Shown in pieces: positions 1 through 7,343 of a DNA stretch of 14,552 nucleotides. The notes below the pieces were generated by a model. It was given only the letters and a program-made list of their open reading frames with translations. It did not search any database and was not told the DNA's origin. A program made the position numbers and the translations under genes. Source of the stretch: Planctomycetaceae bacterium. GTDB taxonomy: Bacteria > Planctomycetota > Phycisphaerae > Phycisphaerales > SM1A02. Position 1 is the first letter of the stretch. Each line of letters opens with the position of its first letter. The DNA lies in NCBI GenBank assembly GCA_027488265.1, contig JAIYCA010000240.1, positions 1-14,552 of the forward strand, read 5' to 3'.

Positions 1-804
1 ATTCGCAACGCGACCGGTGTGATCGTGCCGGTGGCGGTTTCGAACATCGCAAACGTCGTGCATCCGCTCGGCGTTGAGCCGCTCGCGGCGAATGTCGTTG
101 GTTCGACGGGCTTGACGGGTTCACAATCGATCACTGGGGCGCTCGCGCCTGCATCAACGACGGTGAATCTCACGGTGAATACCGCAAGCGCTGGTCCGTT
201 CAACGGCACTGCGACCGTGACGACCACCGTTGAAGGCGCGCAAAATGCCACCATCGTGAAGTCCATCACCGGCACCGTGTTGGTGCCATCGAATCCATCG
301 TTCAGCGCGAAGACAAACGTCACCACGACGACTGCTGGCGCGACCTTCGGCACGAACACGGGTGTGCAAGAGATTCAAGTTCCTGTGTACAACCGCGGCT
401 ACACCGCCGCGATGGCGCGCCTCGATGTCGATGGCGCAAGTTCGGTCTCGTTGCCGTTCGCGTCCATCGATGTCACCGAAGGAAACGTCGCCGCGGCGCC
501 GACCAATCTGCGCTTCTCGTTCGATACGACGGGCCGCGCGCCAGGCACGTACAACCAACCGGTGACGATCACGACCAGCGATGAGAATTTGCCCGGCGCG
601 ACGTCGCGTTCGATGTCGTTGACGCTGTCGGTGACGATCACAGGCTCGTCGAATCCTGCGGATCTCGACGGCAACGGCTCGGTGGACGCGGCGGACCTCG
701 CAACGCTGCTTAGCCAGTGGGGCACCGACGGCACGGCGGACCTCAGCGGTGACAACATCGTTGGCGCCGAGGATCTGGCCATGCTGCTCAGCATGTGGGG
801 TTGA
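1..804 (+). CDS. Dockerin-tailed secreted surface protein, 5' end cut by window
   Basis: This is the C-terminal 267 residues of a larger protein: the frame is open to the first base, so the GTG at 19 is not a real start. The visible part is rich in Thr, Ser, Val, Ala and Gly and reads as beta-sandwich (Ig-like) extracellular domains; the last of these (about 480-640) contains FDTTGRAPGTYNQPVTITTS, a pattern common in planctomycete repeat domains. From about 661 it ends in a dockerin-like module with two loops, DLDGNGSVDAADL and DLSGDNIVGAEDL, each followed by an LLSxWG helix. The first loop has a good set of calcium-binding Asp/Asn residues; the second is degenerate. The enzymatic or binding function lies in the missing part and cannot be told. 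It probably acts outside the cell or on its surface. The DNRLRE-like gene follows on the same strand after 67 bases. Confidence 0.85.
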   Translation: MRNATGVIVPVAVSNIANVVHPLGVEPLAANVVGSTGLTGSQSITGALAPASTTVNLTVNTASAGPFNGTATVTTTVEGAQNATIVKSITGTVLVPSNPSFSAKTNVTTTTAGATFGTNTGVQEIQVPVYNRGYTAAMARLDVDGASSVSLPFASIDVTEGNVAAAPTNLRFSFDTTGRAPGTYNQPVTITTSDENLPGATSRSMSLTLSVTITGSSNPADLDGNGSVDAADLATLLSQWGTDGTADLSGDNIVGAEDLAMLLSMWG

Positions 805-871
805 AGCGAGTTTGCTGTTCCGATTTCAACTCTCACCGACTCCGACACGACGGTAGAAACGAAGCGTGCGT

Positions 872-1741
872 ATGCGAATCAGTTTCTCTCAGCAGTTTCT
901 TGCGGTCGCACTCGCGACAAGTCTGAGTTTCGGGCTTGTTCCGGCCCAATCCGTGTTGGCGGATCAGTTGGTGCTGACATCGTCTGCTGACAACACGTTG
1001 ATTGAGGATCCGAGCGGAGCGTTCAGCGCGGGACTCGCGACGTACTTCTTCGCGGGAAGAGTGGGCGTGAACGGCGGAAGCACGCTGCGACGCGGCGCGA
1101 TTCGTTTCGACCTTTCGACGATCCCGCCGGGCTCGACGATCACAAGTGTGTCGTTGAAGATGAATTGCTCCGCGGTCGGTTTGACGACGCAGTACCCGAT
1201 TTCGTTGAAGCGATTCACCAAGTCCTGGGGCGAAGGTGCAAGCCAAGCCTTCGGCGGCGGTGGCGCACCGAGCGCCACGAATGATGTGACGTGGCTCCAT
1301 CGCTTCTACGGCACCACGCAGTCGTGGGCGACTCCTGGTGGCGAATTCGTTGCCACGGCAAGTGCGACGCGCAACGTCGGTGCGATGGGTTTCTACACGT
1401 GGACATCAACCGCCGGCCTCGTCGCCGATGTACAGCTGTGGGTCAACAACCCTTCGCAGAACTTTGGCTGGTGCGTGGTTGGCAACGAAACAGTGCTTCA
1501 GTCGGTGAAGCGCTTTGATAGCCACGAAGCAACGGTCGAGTCCGCTCGCCCGCAACTCACGATCGTGTTCACGCCGGCCCCGCCGAATCCGTACGACCTC
1601 AACAACGACTTCAAGGTCAACGCCGCGGATCTCGCGACGCTCTTGAGCCGTTGGGGCCTGCCTGGCAGCGGCGATTTTGACGGTAGTGGCGCGGTTGATG
1701 GCGCCGATCTTGCGGGCATGCTCGGCGCGTGGACGGGGTGA
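872..1741 (+). CDS. DNRLRE-like secreted protein with C-terminal dockerin-like module
   Basis: The protein has 289 residues from the ATG at 872; a GTG two codons upstream (866) is possible but less likely. Residues 1-30 are a signal peptide ending in SVLA. Residues 31-233 resemble DNRLRE-type adhesive or carbohydrate-associated beta-domains: the early ADNTL, the RRGAIRFDLSTIPPGSTI stretch (73-90), a Trp-containing middle (SWGEG, 118-122) and the closing ARPQLTIVF strand (225-233) are all characteristic. Residues 239-289 form a dockerin-like pair (DLNNDFKVNAADL and DFDGSGAVDGADL), each followed by a short hydrophobic helix with Trp. The same tail is on the preceding gene and on the gene at 4441, so these belong to one export or attachment class. 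The gene converges with the minus-strand gene ending at 1760, leaving only 18 bases and no visible terminator. The ligand is unknown. Confidence 0.85.
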   Translation: MRISFSQQFLAVALATSLSFGLVPAQSVLADQLVLTSSADNTLIEDPSGAFSAGLATYFFAGRVGVNGGSTLRRGAIRFDLSTIPPGSTITSVSLKMNCSAVGLTTQYPISLKRFTKSWGEGASQAFGGGGAPSATNDVTWLHRFYGTTQSWATPGGEFVATASATRNVGAMGFYTWTSTAGLVADVQLWVNNPSQNFGWCVVGNETVLQSVKRFDSHEATVESARPQLTIVFTPAPPNPYDLNNDFKVNAADLATLLSRWGLPGSGDFDGSGAVDGADLAGMLGAWTG

Positions 1742-1759
1742 CACGCTCCGCCAGTCACC

Positions 1760-4171
1760 TCAAATCCGCTGCCGAAGTTCACCTTCAAGCCACGCGATGA
1801 GAGCGGCCGTGCCCATCGAGCGATCGCCTTCGGCGCGCGCAGTCGTTGCTGTGAAGTACGCACCCGAGAGATCACCGCGCGCGGCCTGGCTTGCAGCGAT
1901 GATGAGCAGCGCATCGACCTGCGTCGTCGCGCCGTTCGCTGCGGGTGAGAGCGATCGTTCGAGCGCTTCGAGTCGGGCGACGAAGCGAGGATCCGCAGAC
2001 GTGCGCAGCACGCCCGATGGATCGGTGCGCATTGCCTCGCGCAGCATCTCGGATGCACGCGCGACTTCACCTTGGAACGCCCGTGCGAACCCGATGCCGA
2101 ACGTCCACGCGCTCTCAGCAGGGTCAGCAGCATTGAGCGCCACGAAGCCCTTCTCTGCGTCGAAGTCGTAGCCCTCTGCGAGGAACGTCCAAAGTGCATC
2201 GGGGTTTGGAAGCGGCGCGGGCGCGACAACCACAGGTGCAGCGACAACCGGCGGTGTGTAGATGATCGTCGTTGCAGGCACCGTCACCACGCTTGCGCAA
2301 ACGACGGGCGCATACGTGAAACATGGCGTGTACACCGGCCATGCAGGCGCGCAGACGTTGTACGGCCAGCATGGGTTCCAGCCGCTGCTCCAACACACAT
2401 TCCAGTACGGATTCCAACACGAAGCCCAGCGCGCGCGCCAGGGCAAGCAGCCTGCGCCAACGTAATACGGGCTGCACGTCCAGTACGACGCGTAACCGTC
2501 CCACCACGGGTTGCACCAACTCGAACAGAGTGGCGCGCAGCTCGAGCCGTAGAAGAAGCCGAAACTAAAGCCGCCGGAGCCGAAGCCGAGCGAGATGGAG
2601 AGTCCATCAGAGCAGTTGTACGGCTGCCATACGGGGCACGGGCCGCAACTCGACCACGCACCGCCCGAGTTCCAACCGTTCGCGTACGACACGTTGCTGA
2701 TGTACTGGTTGTAGTTGTTGATGACGGTGTTCTCAACAACCGTCGTGTTGTTGCTGCCGTTGTTGACGACCGTCGTCCCGCTTCCGTTGTAGACGAGTGG
2801 TCCACCGGTTGTCGCGGTTGCGCCTGTCGCAACACCGTTGACGGGCACGCCGTAGACGGTGTCATCGGTGAACTGCTTGGGCTTGCGCGCGAGTGGCGAT
2901 GCATCTGCCGAGATGGTTTCGAGCGATGGGTCTCCTGCGGGATTTCCCGTGGGCCTTTCGGAGGGCCTTTCGGTGGGCTTTTCGGAGGGCTTTCCGAATG
3001 GCTCTCCTGTGGGGCGCGGCTTGATTGAACCGCCGTCGTCGCCGCGTGGCTTCTTCTGGCCCACTTCAAGATCAGGCGCGGATTGTGGCGGTGACTTCGA
3101 GGTAGGAGTCTTGGTTGTCGGCGCCTTGATTTCTGGAGCCTTGATTTCTGGAGCCTTCATTTCTGGTGCTTTGATTTCTGGCGACCTGACTTCGGGCGAC
3201 TTGATCTCAGGACTCTTGCTTTCAGGAATCTTGCCTTCAGGAGTTTTGCCCTCGGGAACCTTGCCCTCGGGGCGCTTGCCGCTTACGCCATCGCCGCGCG
3301 GTGTTTCGATCGGCTTGCGCGTGTCTGCGGGCTTGATCGGGTCGGAGGACTGTGGGCGATTTGGACGTGACGTTGGCGCGGCAGGTCGATCGACCGGTTT
3401 CGCGATCGGCTTGGGCGCAGGCGTTACGCCTGGCTTGGCGATCGGCGAATCGTCGCCACGAATCGGAAGAGAGGGCTTCGCGACGGGGGTGCTCGGCTTG
3501 GCAGTTGGTGCGCGCGGAGTCTCGATGGGCTTCGCGACAGGAGTCGCAGGCCGCGCGGCGGGAGTCGAAGGCTTCGCCGTGGGAGTCGCAGGCCGCGCGG
3601 TGGGACCGACCGGCTTCGCCGTGGGCATGTTCGGCTTCGCAGTTGGCGTGCGTGGTGACTCGACGGGCTTCGCGACAGGAGTCGCAGGCCGCGCGACGGG
3701 ACCGTTCGGCTTCGCCGTGGGCGTGTTCGGCTTGGCAGTTGGTGCGCGCGGAGTCTCGACAGGCTTCGCGGCGGGAGTCGCAGGCCGCGCCGTAGGAGCA
3801 CTTGGCATGTCCCGTGGCTTCACGCTCGGCACATCGCGTGGCTTGATGCTCGGCGCGGCGTTGGGTGCTGCGCTCGGCGCCGCGCTTGGTGCAGTCTTCG
3901 GCGCCGCGATCGGCGAAGCAGGTGGCATCGGTGCGCGCGGAGTCACTCCCGCGGGCGGGCTTGGCATGCGTGGCGACGCTTCCTTCTGCGCGGCAGACAG
4001 CGTCGTTGCGAGGCAGAGCGTGGTCGCGATGGCAAGCATCGCGCGCACTCCCGAGCCCGTACGGAGTGTCTGTGTGAGGAAGCGTTGGTCCCCTGTACAC
4101 AGGCGAGGGCTTCGCGCGGAATCAATGGGGGCAGAGAGTGATTCCGATTCGAGATTCGATTCAGGCCGCAT
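1760..4171 (-). CDS. Large exported Pro/Lys-repeat and Cys/Trp-rich protein with helical C-terminal domain
   Basis: I do not recognise a named family. The protein has 803 residues from the ATG at 4171. A long N-region precedes a hydrophobic export segment (about 45-62, MLAIATTLCLATTLSA). Residues 66-295 are Ala/Pro-rich and then built of variants of PTAKP, PVAKP and PTARP units. Residues 300-348 are five-residue PEIKA/PEGKT-type units. Residues 350-430 are basic and Pro/Gly-rich. An Asn/Thr/Val linker (460-495) leads to a block (505-625) with 14 Cys and 14 Trp, seven of the Trp spaced exactly four apart. A Val/Pro hinge follows, and then residues 660-803 form an Ala-rich helical domain that looks like degenerate tetratricopeptide repeats (FGIGFARAFQGEVARASEML). 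The architecture suggests an envelope-spanning or wall-associated structural protein with a disulfide-rich head. An internal ATG at 4039 would place the signal peptide at the very N-terminus and is an alternative start. Confidence 0.8.
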   Translation of the reverse strand: MRPESNLESESLSAPIDSARSPRLCTGDQRFLTQTLRTGSGVRAMLAIATTLCLATTLSAAQKEASPRMPSPPAGVTPRAPMPPASPIAAPKTAPSAAPSAAPNAAPSIKPRDVPSVKPRDMPSAPTARPATPAAKPVETPRAPTAKPNTPTAKPNGPVARPATPVAKPVESPRTPTAKPNMPTAKPVGPTARPATPTAKPSTPAARPATPVAKPIETPRAPTAKPSTPVAKPSLPIRGDDSPIAKPGVTPAPKPIAKPVDRPAAPTSRPNRPQSSDPIKPADTRKPIETPRGDGVSGKRPEGKVPEGKTPEGKIPESKSPEIKSPEVRSPEIKAPEMKAPEIKAPEIKAPTTKTPTSKSPPQSAPDLEVGQKKPRGDDGGSIKPRPTGEPFGKPSEKPTERPSERPTGNPAGDPSLETISADASPLARKPKQFTDDTVYGVPVNGVATGATATTGGPLVYNGSGTTVVNNGSNNTTVVENTVINNYNQYISNVSYANGWNSGGAWSSCGPCPVWQPYNCSDGLSISLGFGSGGFSFGFFYGSSCAPLCSSWCNPWWDGYASYWTCSPYYVGAGCLPWRARWASCWNPYWNVCWSSGWNPCWPYNVCAPAWPVYTPCFTYAPVVCASVVTVPATTIIYTPPVVAAPVVVAPAPLPNPDALWTFLAEGYDFDAEKGFVALNAADPAESAWTFGIGFARAFQGEVARASEMLREAMRTDPSGVLRTSADPRFVARLEALERSLSPAANGATTQVDALLIIAASQAARGDLSGAYFTATTARAEGDRSMGTAALIAWLEGELRQRI
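2297..2659 (-). other. Cys/Trp-rich segment within the exported repeat protein
   Basis: This segment encodes residues 505-625 of the 803-residue protein, with 14 cysteines, 14 tryptophans and many Tyr and Pro residues. Between 2366 and 2440 seven tryptophans are spaced exactly four residues apart, and three of them directly follow a Cys. The high Cys content in an exported protein suggests disulfide cross-links or metal binding; which one cannot be told from sequence. Confidence 0.8.
3128..3274 (-). repeat. Tandem 15-bp repeat coding for PEIKA/PEGKT units
   Basis: About ten consecutive 15-bp units (for example GGAGCCTTGATTTCT on the plus strand) encode five-residue PExKx motifs in the exported repeat protein. 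Units at the 3' side of the plus-strand block are more diverged than the central PEIKA copies, which are nearly identical and therefore probably the most recently expanded. Confidence 0.85.
3368..3808 (-). repeat. Degenerate tandem repeat coding for PxAKP/PxARP units
   Basis: This coding minisatellite has imperfect units whose minus-strand translation cycles through PTAKP, PVAKP, PTARPATP and PVETPRAP. On the plus strand it appears as recurring phrases such as GGAGTCGCAGGCCGCGC and GGCTTCGCCGTGGG. Larger blocks recur too: the PVETPRAPTAKP phrase appears three times with small changes, which points to duplication of multi-unit segments. Confidence 0.85.
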
Positions 4172-4177
4172 GGAGTA

Positions 4178-4186
4178 CCTCACCTT
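4178..4186 (-). promoter_or_regulatory. Ribosome binding site that decides the start at 4171
   Basis: On the minus strand AAGGTGAGG lies six bases (TACTCC) before the ATG at 4171, an ideal Shine-Dalgarno arrangement. The in-frame GTG at 4183 falls inside this motif, so the longer 807-residue reading is unlikely. Confidence 0.6.
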
Positions 4187-4440
4187 GACCTCTTCGATTC
4201 AGTGTGGCGGGGTGGTCGGGTGCCACACTCGCGCAGCGCCTTCCTCACGGTGGAGAATCTTGGCGCGTCCGAAGGAAGCTGCGCGGTCTGTCCTGTATTC
4301 CGACAAATTCCGCGAAAAGTGTCGGCCGAACCCTTTCGCGGTCTTGTGGGTCTCGCCGCGCACGTGCGCCGACTTCGGGAATGTGCACCGAATTTGAGGT
4401 CCGAGTTTGTGCGGAGCGCGTCTTCGGTCATCCTGCAGAG
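4187..4440. promoter_or_regulatory. Divergent intergenic region with an inverted repeat
   Basis: This stretch of about 250 bases separates two exported-protein genes transcribed away from each other, so it should hold both promoters. I see no convincing -35/-10 pair. The one clear structure is an inverted repeat, CCGACA at 4300-4305 and TGTCGG at 4320-4325, with 14 bases between the arms. It could be an operator or a weak hairpin. Confidence 0.35.
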
Positions 4441-5964
4441 ATGCGTGCTTTCTCGCTCCGCGTTCTGACCTACTCGCTCCTCGCCGCGATCGGCTTCCCC
4501 GTCGTCGCGCACGCTCAATACGCGACCGACGCATCCGCGCCGCTTGCGATCCGCGCGACCACGAGCGACGACGTTCAACCAAAACACGCGTCGGCCCCGA
4601 ACGGAGGGTCCTACCTCAGCTACTTCTCGGGAACGGGCTACGACGTGCGGCTCACGCGGCTTGATGCGAACGGCAACGCGGTCTGGAAGGCCGGCGATCT
4701 GCTCATCGAAGATCGCACCAACTCATCGACCACCGACTACGGCCTCGCGAGCGACGCGCTCGGCAACGCATACGTCGCCTACGAGGTTGGTTCTTCGATC
4801 ATCTGCACATCGGTTTCGCCCGAGGGCGCCATTCGTTGGCGCAAGACGGTGAGCTTTGCGGCTGGGGGCAGCGTCGGGCGCGTGACCGTCGCCAACGACG
4901 GCTTCATCTGGGTCGCGTTCATCGAAGGTTCAGCAACGCGCGTGCAACGACTTGATGTCGATGGAAACCCATCGTTCCCGCTCGGAATTCTTCTCAACGA
5001 AACGGGCGCGAGCATGTTCTGCGCTGATCTGAAGCCCTCGGAAGCGGGCGCGATCATTGTCTCGTGCGTGCGCTACGTCACGTTCTCTGGTGCGAAGATC
5101 TTGCGCGCGCATCGCGTGAATGCTGACGGCACGAAGCCATGGGCTGCGGCTGGCACGAGCGTCTTCACGACGGGTTCGTTGCAGTTCGGCAACTTCCCAA
5201 CGTTCATCCCCGACGGTGCTGGTGGCGCGTACTTCACGTGGTACACGTCGAGTCCGCTGCAGTGCTTCGCGCAACGCGTGAACGCTGCGGGCGCCGTGCA
5301 ATACGGAACAAGCGGCATCGCCGTGACCACGACTTCCACCACCGAGCGCGTCTCGCCATCGATGGTGCTCGGCGGTGACGGTCGGCTCTACGTCTTCTGG
5401 TCGCAGCACACGCCGAACTCGTCGATCTACGGCGTCTTCGGTCAGTGCTTCAATGGCGGTCTGCGTCAGTGGGGCGACAACGGAATCGCGGTCGCGCCTC
5501 TCGCGACCACCTACTCGCGCACGTGGGCAACTGCGGCGCGCGTGAACGGCGGCATCGCGTGTTACTACGACGATTCGCCAAGCGCCACGCAAGACAACAT
5601 TCGCTGCGGTCTTCTCAACACAAAGGGCGCCGTCACTTCGACGATCGATGTCGCAGTGAACAGCGGCGTGAAGTACCGCCTGCTTGCCGTCGACGGCATG
5701 GATGACGGTTCGCTGCTCTTCTGGCAAGGTGGGGCGACAACGGGCGCGAGCGACGTCTTTGGAGCACGCTTGAACGCCGACGGCACACTCGGACCGCCAC
5801 CTGCGTCGAATCCTGCTGACCTCAACGGCGATGGCGCGATCGACGCCGCCGATCTCTCGCTGCTGCTCTCGAATTGGGGCGCGTCGGGTGTGGGTGATAT
5901 CGATGGCGACGGCACGGTCGGCGCTGCGGACCTCTCGGCGCTGCTCGCTGCATGGATGGCGTGA
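4441..5964 (+). CDS. Secreted propeller-like protein with C-terminal dockerin-like module
   Basis: The protein has 507 residues. The frame is open from 4204, but the ATG at 4441 begins a clean signal peptide (MRAFSLRVLTYSLLAAIGFP, cleavage near AHA or AHAQ at 25-26), so I start there. The mature part carries recurring units built around RLDANGNAVW, RLDVDGNPSF, RVNADGTKPW, RVNAAGAVQY and RLNADGTLGP, roughly 50-80 residues apart and alternating with lines such as GGAYFTWY and GRLYVFWS. This is the spacing of a beta-propeller in which each blade reports a value. Residues 457-507 are a dockerin-like pair (DLNGDGAIDAADL and DIDGDGTVGAADL) with LLSNWG and LLAAW helices; both loops keep most calcium ligands. 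No catalytic signature is seen. The gene is divergent from the Cys/Trp-rich exported protein and may share its control region. Confidence 0.85.
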   Translation: MRAFSLRVLTYSLLAAIGFPVVAHAQYATDASAPLAIRATTSDDVQPKHASAPNGGSYLSYFSGTGYDVRLTRLDANGNAVWKAGDLLIEDRTNSSTTDYGLASDALGNAYVAYEVGSSIICTSVSPEGAIRWRKTVSFAAGGSVGRVTVANDGFIWVAFIEGSATRVQRLDVDGNPSFPLGILLNETGASMFCADLKPSEAGAIIVSCVRYVTFSGAKILRAHRVNADGTKPWAAAGTSVFTTGSLQFGNFPTFIPDGAGGAYFTWYTSSPLQCFAQRVNAAGAVQYGTSGIAVTTTSTTERVSPSMVLGGDGRLYVFWSQHTPNSSIYGVFGQCFNGGLRQWGDNGIAVAPLATTYSRTWATAARVNGGIACYYDDSPSATQDNIRCGLLNTKGAVTSTIDVAVNSGVKYRLLAVDGMDDGSLLFWQGGATTGASDVFGARLNADGTLGPPPASNPADLNGDGAIDAADLSLLLSNWGASGVGDIDGDGTVGAADLSALLAAWMA

Positions 5965-6053
5965 TGATGCGTTGACGTCGGCGCGAGGAGCGATGCGCTG
6001 CGCGAGGAACGCGGGCGTTCACGCTCAACGCGCGTTCGCCACTGAAGCCAACG

Positions 6054-7025
6054 TCAGCCGCCCAATCCACGCCCCTCGCGGGCGCGGCGGAAGCTCGTCG
6101 GCAACAGGAAGTTTCGTCCTTCAAACGCGAGCACCGTGCCCGACATGAGCGTTACGGGTGGCGCGTCGCTTTCGCGCGCTGCCCGCTCGAGTTGTTCGAG
6201 CAGCAGGCAAGGCAGAATCTCCATCGATCCGTCGCCGTTTCCAGTGAATTGCTCGGGCACGAAACGCCATGATCCCGCTTGCGGATCGCGCAAGAGTCGG
6301 CCGCGGCGGAGCGTCAGTCGCTCTCCGCTTGCGACCGGTGCCGACGCGGTGGTCGTCGTGTTTCGCTTCGCTTCGGCGTTCGCAGCGCTCGGGGACTCAG
6401 GGATACGTCGTGTCGGTGCGCGACCAATGCGCTCTTCCAAACGCTTCTCGATGTCTTCAACGGCCGCGTCTTCTGCAGCATCATCGCTCGCGCCAGCGTT
6501 CGCCTTGCCGGTGGGTGGGACAAATTTCGCCTCGCCGCTCGGCGCGACCCGCGTTTCGGTTTTCGCAGGCGGAGTCGCGTCCGCGCGCGCATCAAAGCGC
6601 ACGATCGGTGGCGCGAGTTCGGGCAAGAGGAAGTTGCGACCGCGATAGATGAAGACGCGGCCGGTCATTTCGAATTCGACAGGAACAGCGGACACACGGA
6701 TCGTCTGCAACATGTCTTCGAGCGTGGGCGAAGGCATGAGCACGAACTCACGTCGAAGGCCGCCGGACTCGGGTTTCGTCGGCCGGAAGAGCCAGAGTTT
6801 CTCGTCGGGGTCTTGCGTGAGATCGCCTTCAACGCGCGAAAGCACGCTTCCCTCGCGCAGCAGCGGAAGTCGATAACCACCGAGATCCGTCGCGGGAACT
6901 GGCGAACTCGATTGCGCGGGTGGAACCACCGGCGACGCGGTCGGCGTGGCGACTTGTCCCGCTTGACCCGCGAAGGGGGCATGCAAGAGAAGCGTGAGAA
7001 GCGCGGTGGTTGTCGCGAGTTCCAT
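6054..7025 (-). CDS. Exported protein with two diverged copies of a GRNFLLP domain
   Basis: I do not recognise a named family. The protein has 323 residues from the ATG at 7025, which begins a signal peptide (MELATTTALLTLLLHAPFAG, cleavage near QAGQ). The open frame runs back to 7274 across the tRNA-Cys gene, so the longer reading is rejected. Two related domains are visible: residues 52-135 and 236-309. Both follow the same plan: a Leu/Arg start, RxGxxLxRxxGxL-like strand, a WxFxP motif (LWLFRP at 77-82 and SWRFVP at 252-257), an LP or MPSP turn, a helix with LExL, then PVxxxMTG or LMSGTV, and the identical closing motif GRNFLLP (129-135 and 303-309). A low-complexity acidic and Ala/Thr-rich linker (140-235) joins them. 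It probably folds as two similar beta-domains in the periplasm or outside the cell. Confidence 0.75.
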   Translation of the reverse strand: MELATTTALLTLLLHAPFAGQAGQVATPTASPVVPPAQSSSPVPATDLGGYRLPLLREGSVLSRVEGDLTQDPDEKLWLFRPTKPESGGLRREFVLMPSPTLEDMLQTIRVSAVPVEFEMTGRVFIYRGRNFLLPELAPPIVRFDARADATPPAKTETRVAPSGEAKFVPPTGKANAGASDDAAEDAAVEDIEKRLEERIGRAPTRRIPESPSAANAEAKRNTTTTASAPVASGERLTLRRGRLLRDPQAGSWRFVPEQFTGNGDGSMEILPCLLLEQLERAARESDAPPVTLMSGTVLAFEGRNFLLPTSFRRAREGRGLGG

Positions 7026-7155
7026 GGAGTGTGTTTCGGCAGTTTCGGGGGTGTCGCGCGATCCGGCAAGGGTGGGATCGCGTGGATTCCGCAAGTTGGA
7101 CGAATACGGTCGCGTGGTTCGGTCGAGATCACACAAGCCAAGTCTTGAGTGAGGT

Positions 7156-7184
7156 TTGACGGACAGCGGTTTCGCTGCCATGAT
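7156..7184 (+). promoter_or_regulatory. Candidate promoter of tRNA-Cys
   Basis: TTGACG at 7156-7161, a 17-base spacer and CATGAT at 7179-7184 match a sigma-70-type promoter (5 of 6 and 4 of 6 consensus positions). The tRNA begins 12 bases after the -10 box. The spacer contains a perfect inverted repeat, CAGCG-GTTT-CGCTG (7164-7177), which could be an operator. Confidence 0.5.
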
Positions 7185-7196
7185 GCCCAACCACTT

Positions 7197-7270
7197 GGCC
7201 GCGTACCCAAGTGGCCTAAGGGAACGGATTGCAAATCCGTGATTCGTGGGTTCAAATCCCACCGCGGCCT
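7197..7270 (+). tRNA. tRNA-Cys (anticodon GCA)
   Basis: A complete 74-base cloverleaf can be drawn. The acceptor stem GGCCGCG (7197-7203) pairs with CGCGGCC (7263-7269). The D arm is CCC (7206-7208) with GGG (7220-7222). The anticodon stem ACGGA/TCCGT encloses the loop TTGCAAA (7229-7235) with anticodon GCA at 7231-7233. The variable loop is GATTC, and the T arm is GTGGG/CCCAC around TTCAAAT. The discriminator base is T (7270), the cysteine identity base. CCA is not encoded, so it must be added after transcription. The last 26 bases are repeated downstream at 7337-7362, and a terminator follows nine bases after the gene. Confidence 0.97.
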
Positions 7271-7274
7271 TCAA

Positions 7275-7343
7275 ACTCAGCCCCGCTCAGGCGGGGCTGT
7301 TTCGCTTTTCGGGTGGGATTTGGCTCGCGTTGCTCGCGTGGGT
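7275..7343 (+). repeat. tRNA-linked repeat element, copy A
   Basis: This 69-bp element consists of an intrinsic terminator followed by GGGATTTGGCTCGC, TTGCTCGCG and TGGGT. Copy B (7528-7595) differs at only a few positions. The middle part (7312-7322) is exactly complementary to the T-arm sequence CAAATCCCACC found in the tRNA and again at 7345-7355, so the element plus the following tRNA fragment can fold into an 11-bp stem with a 22-base loop. Confidence 0.85.
7279..7309 (+). terminator. Intrinsic terminator of tRNA-Cys (copy A)
   Basis: A perfect 8-bp stem, AGCCCCGC (7279-7286) with GCGGGGCT (7291-7298), closes a TCAG loop and is followed by the T-rich run GTTTCGCTTTT. It starts nine bases after the tRNA 3' end, as expected for a single-gene tRNA transcript. 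Confidence 0.85.

Noticed and set aside
661..804. Cellulosome component
   Set aside because: The tail resembles dockerin calcium loops, but no cohesin, scaffoldin or glycoside hydrolase is visible in the window, so a cellulosome is not supported.
3128..3274. Short regular repeats that could suggest a CRISPR array
   Set aside because: Units are contiguous 15-bp coding repeats without spacers and stay in frame within a protein gene.
2859..4397. Plus-strand Gly/Val-rich open frame of 512 codons
   Set aside because: It is the mirror of the Pro/Lys repeat gene. Antisense of proline-rich repeats gives Gly-rich frames, and this one lacks a signal or conserved domain.
7026..7274. N-terminal extension of the GRNFLLP-domain protein, reading VGFEPTNHGFAIRSLRPLGY
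   Set aside because: This is the antisense translation of tRNA-Cys, a well-known source of false proteins. The signal peptide at 7025 gives the real start.
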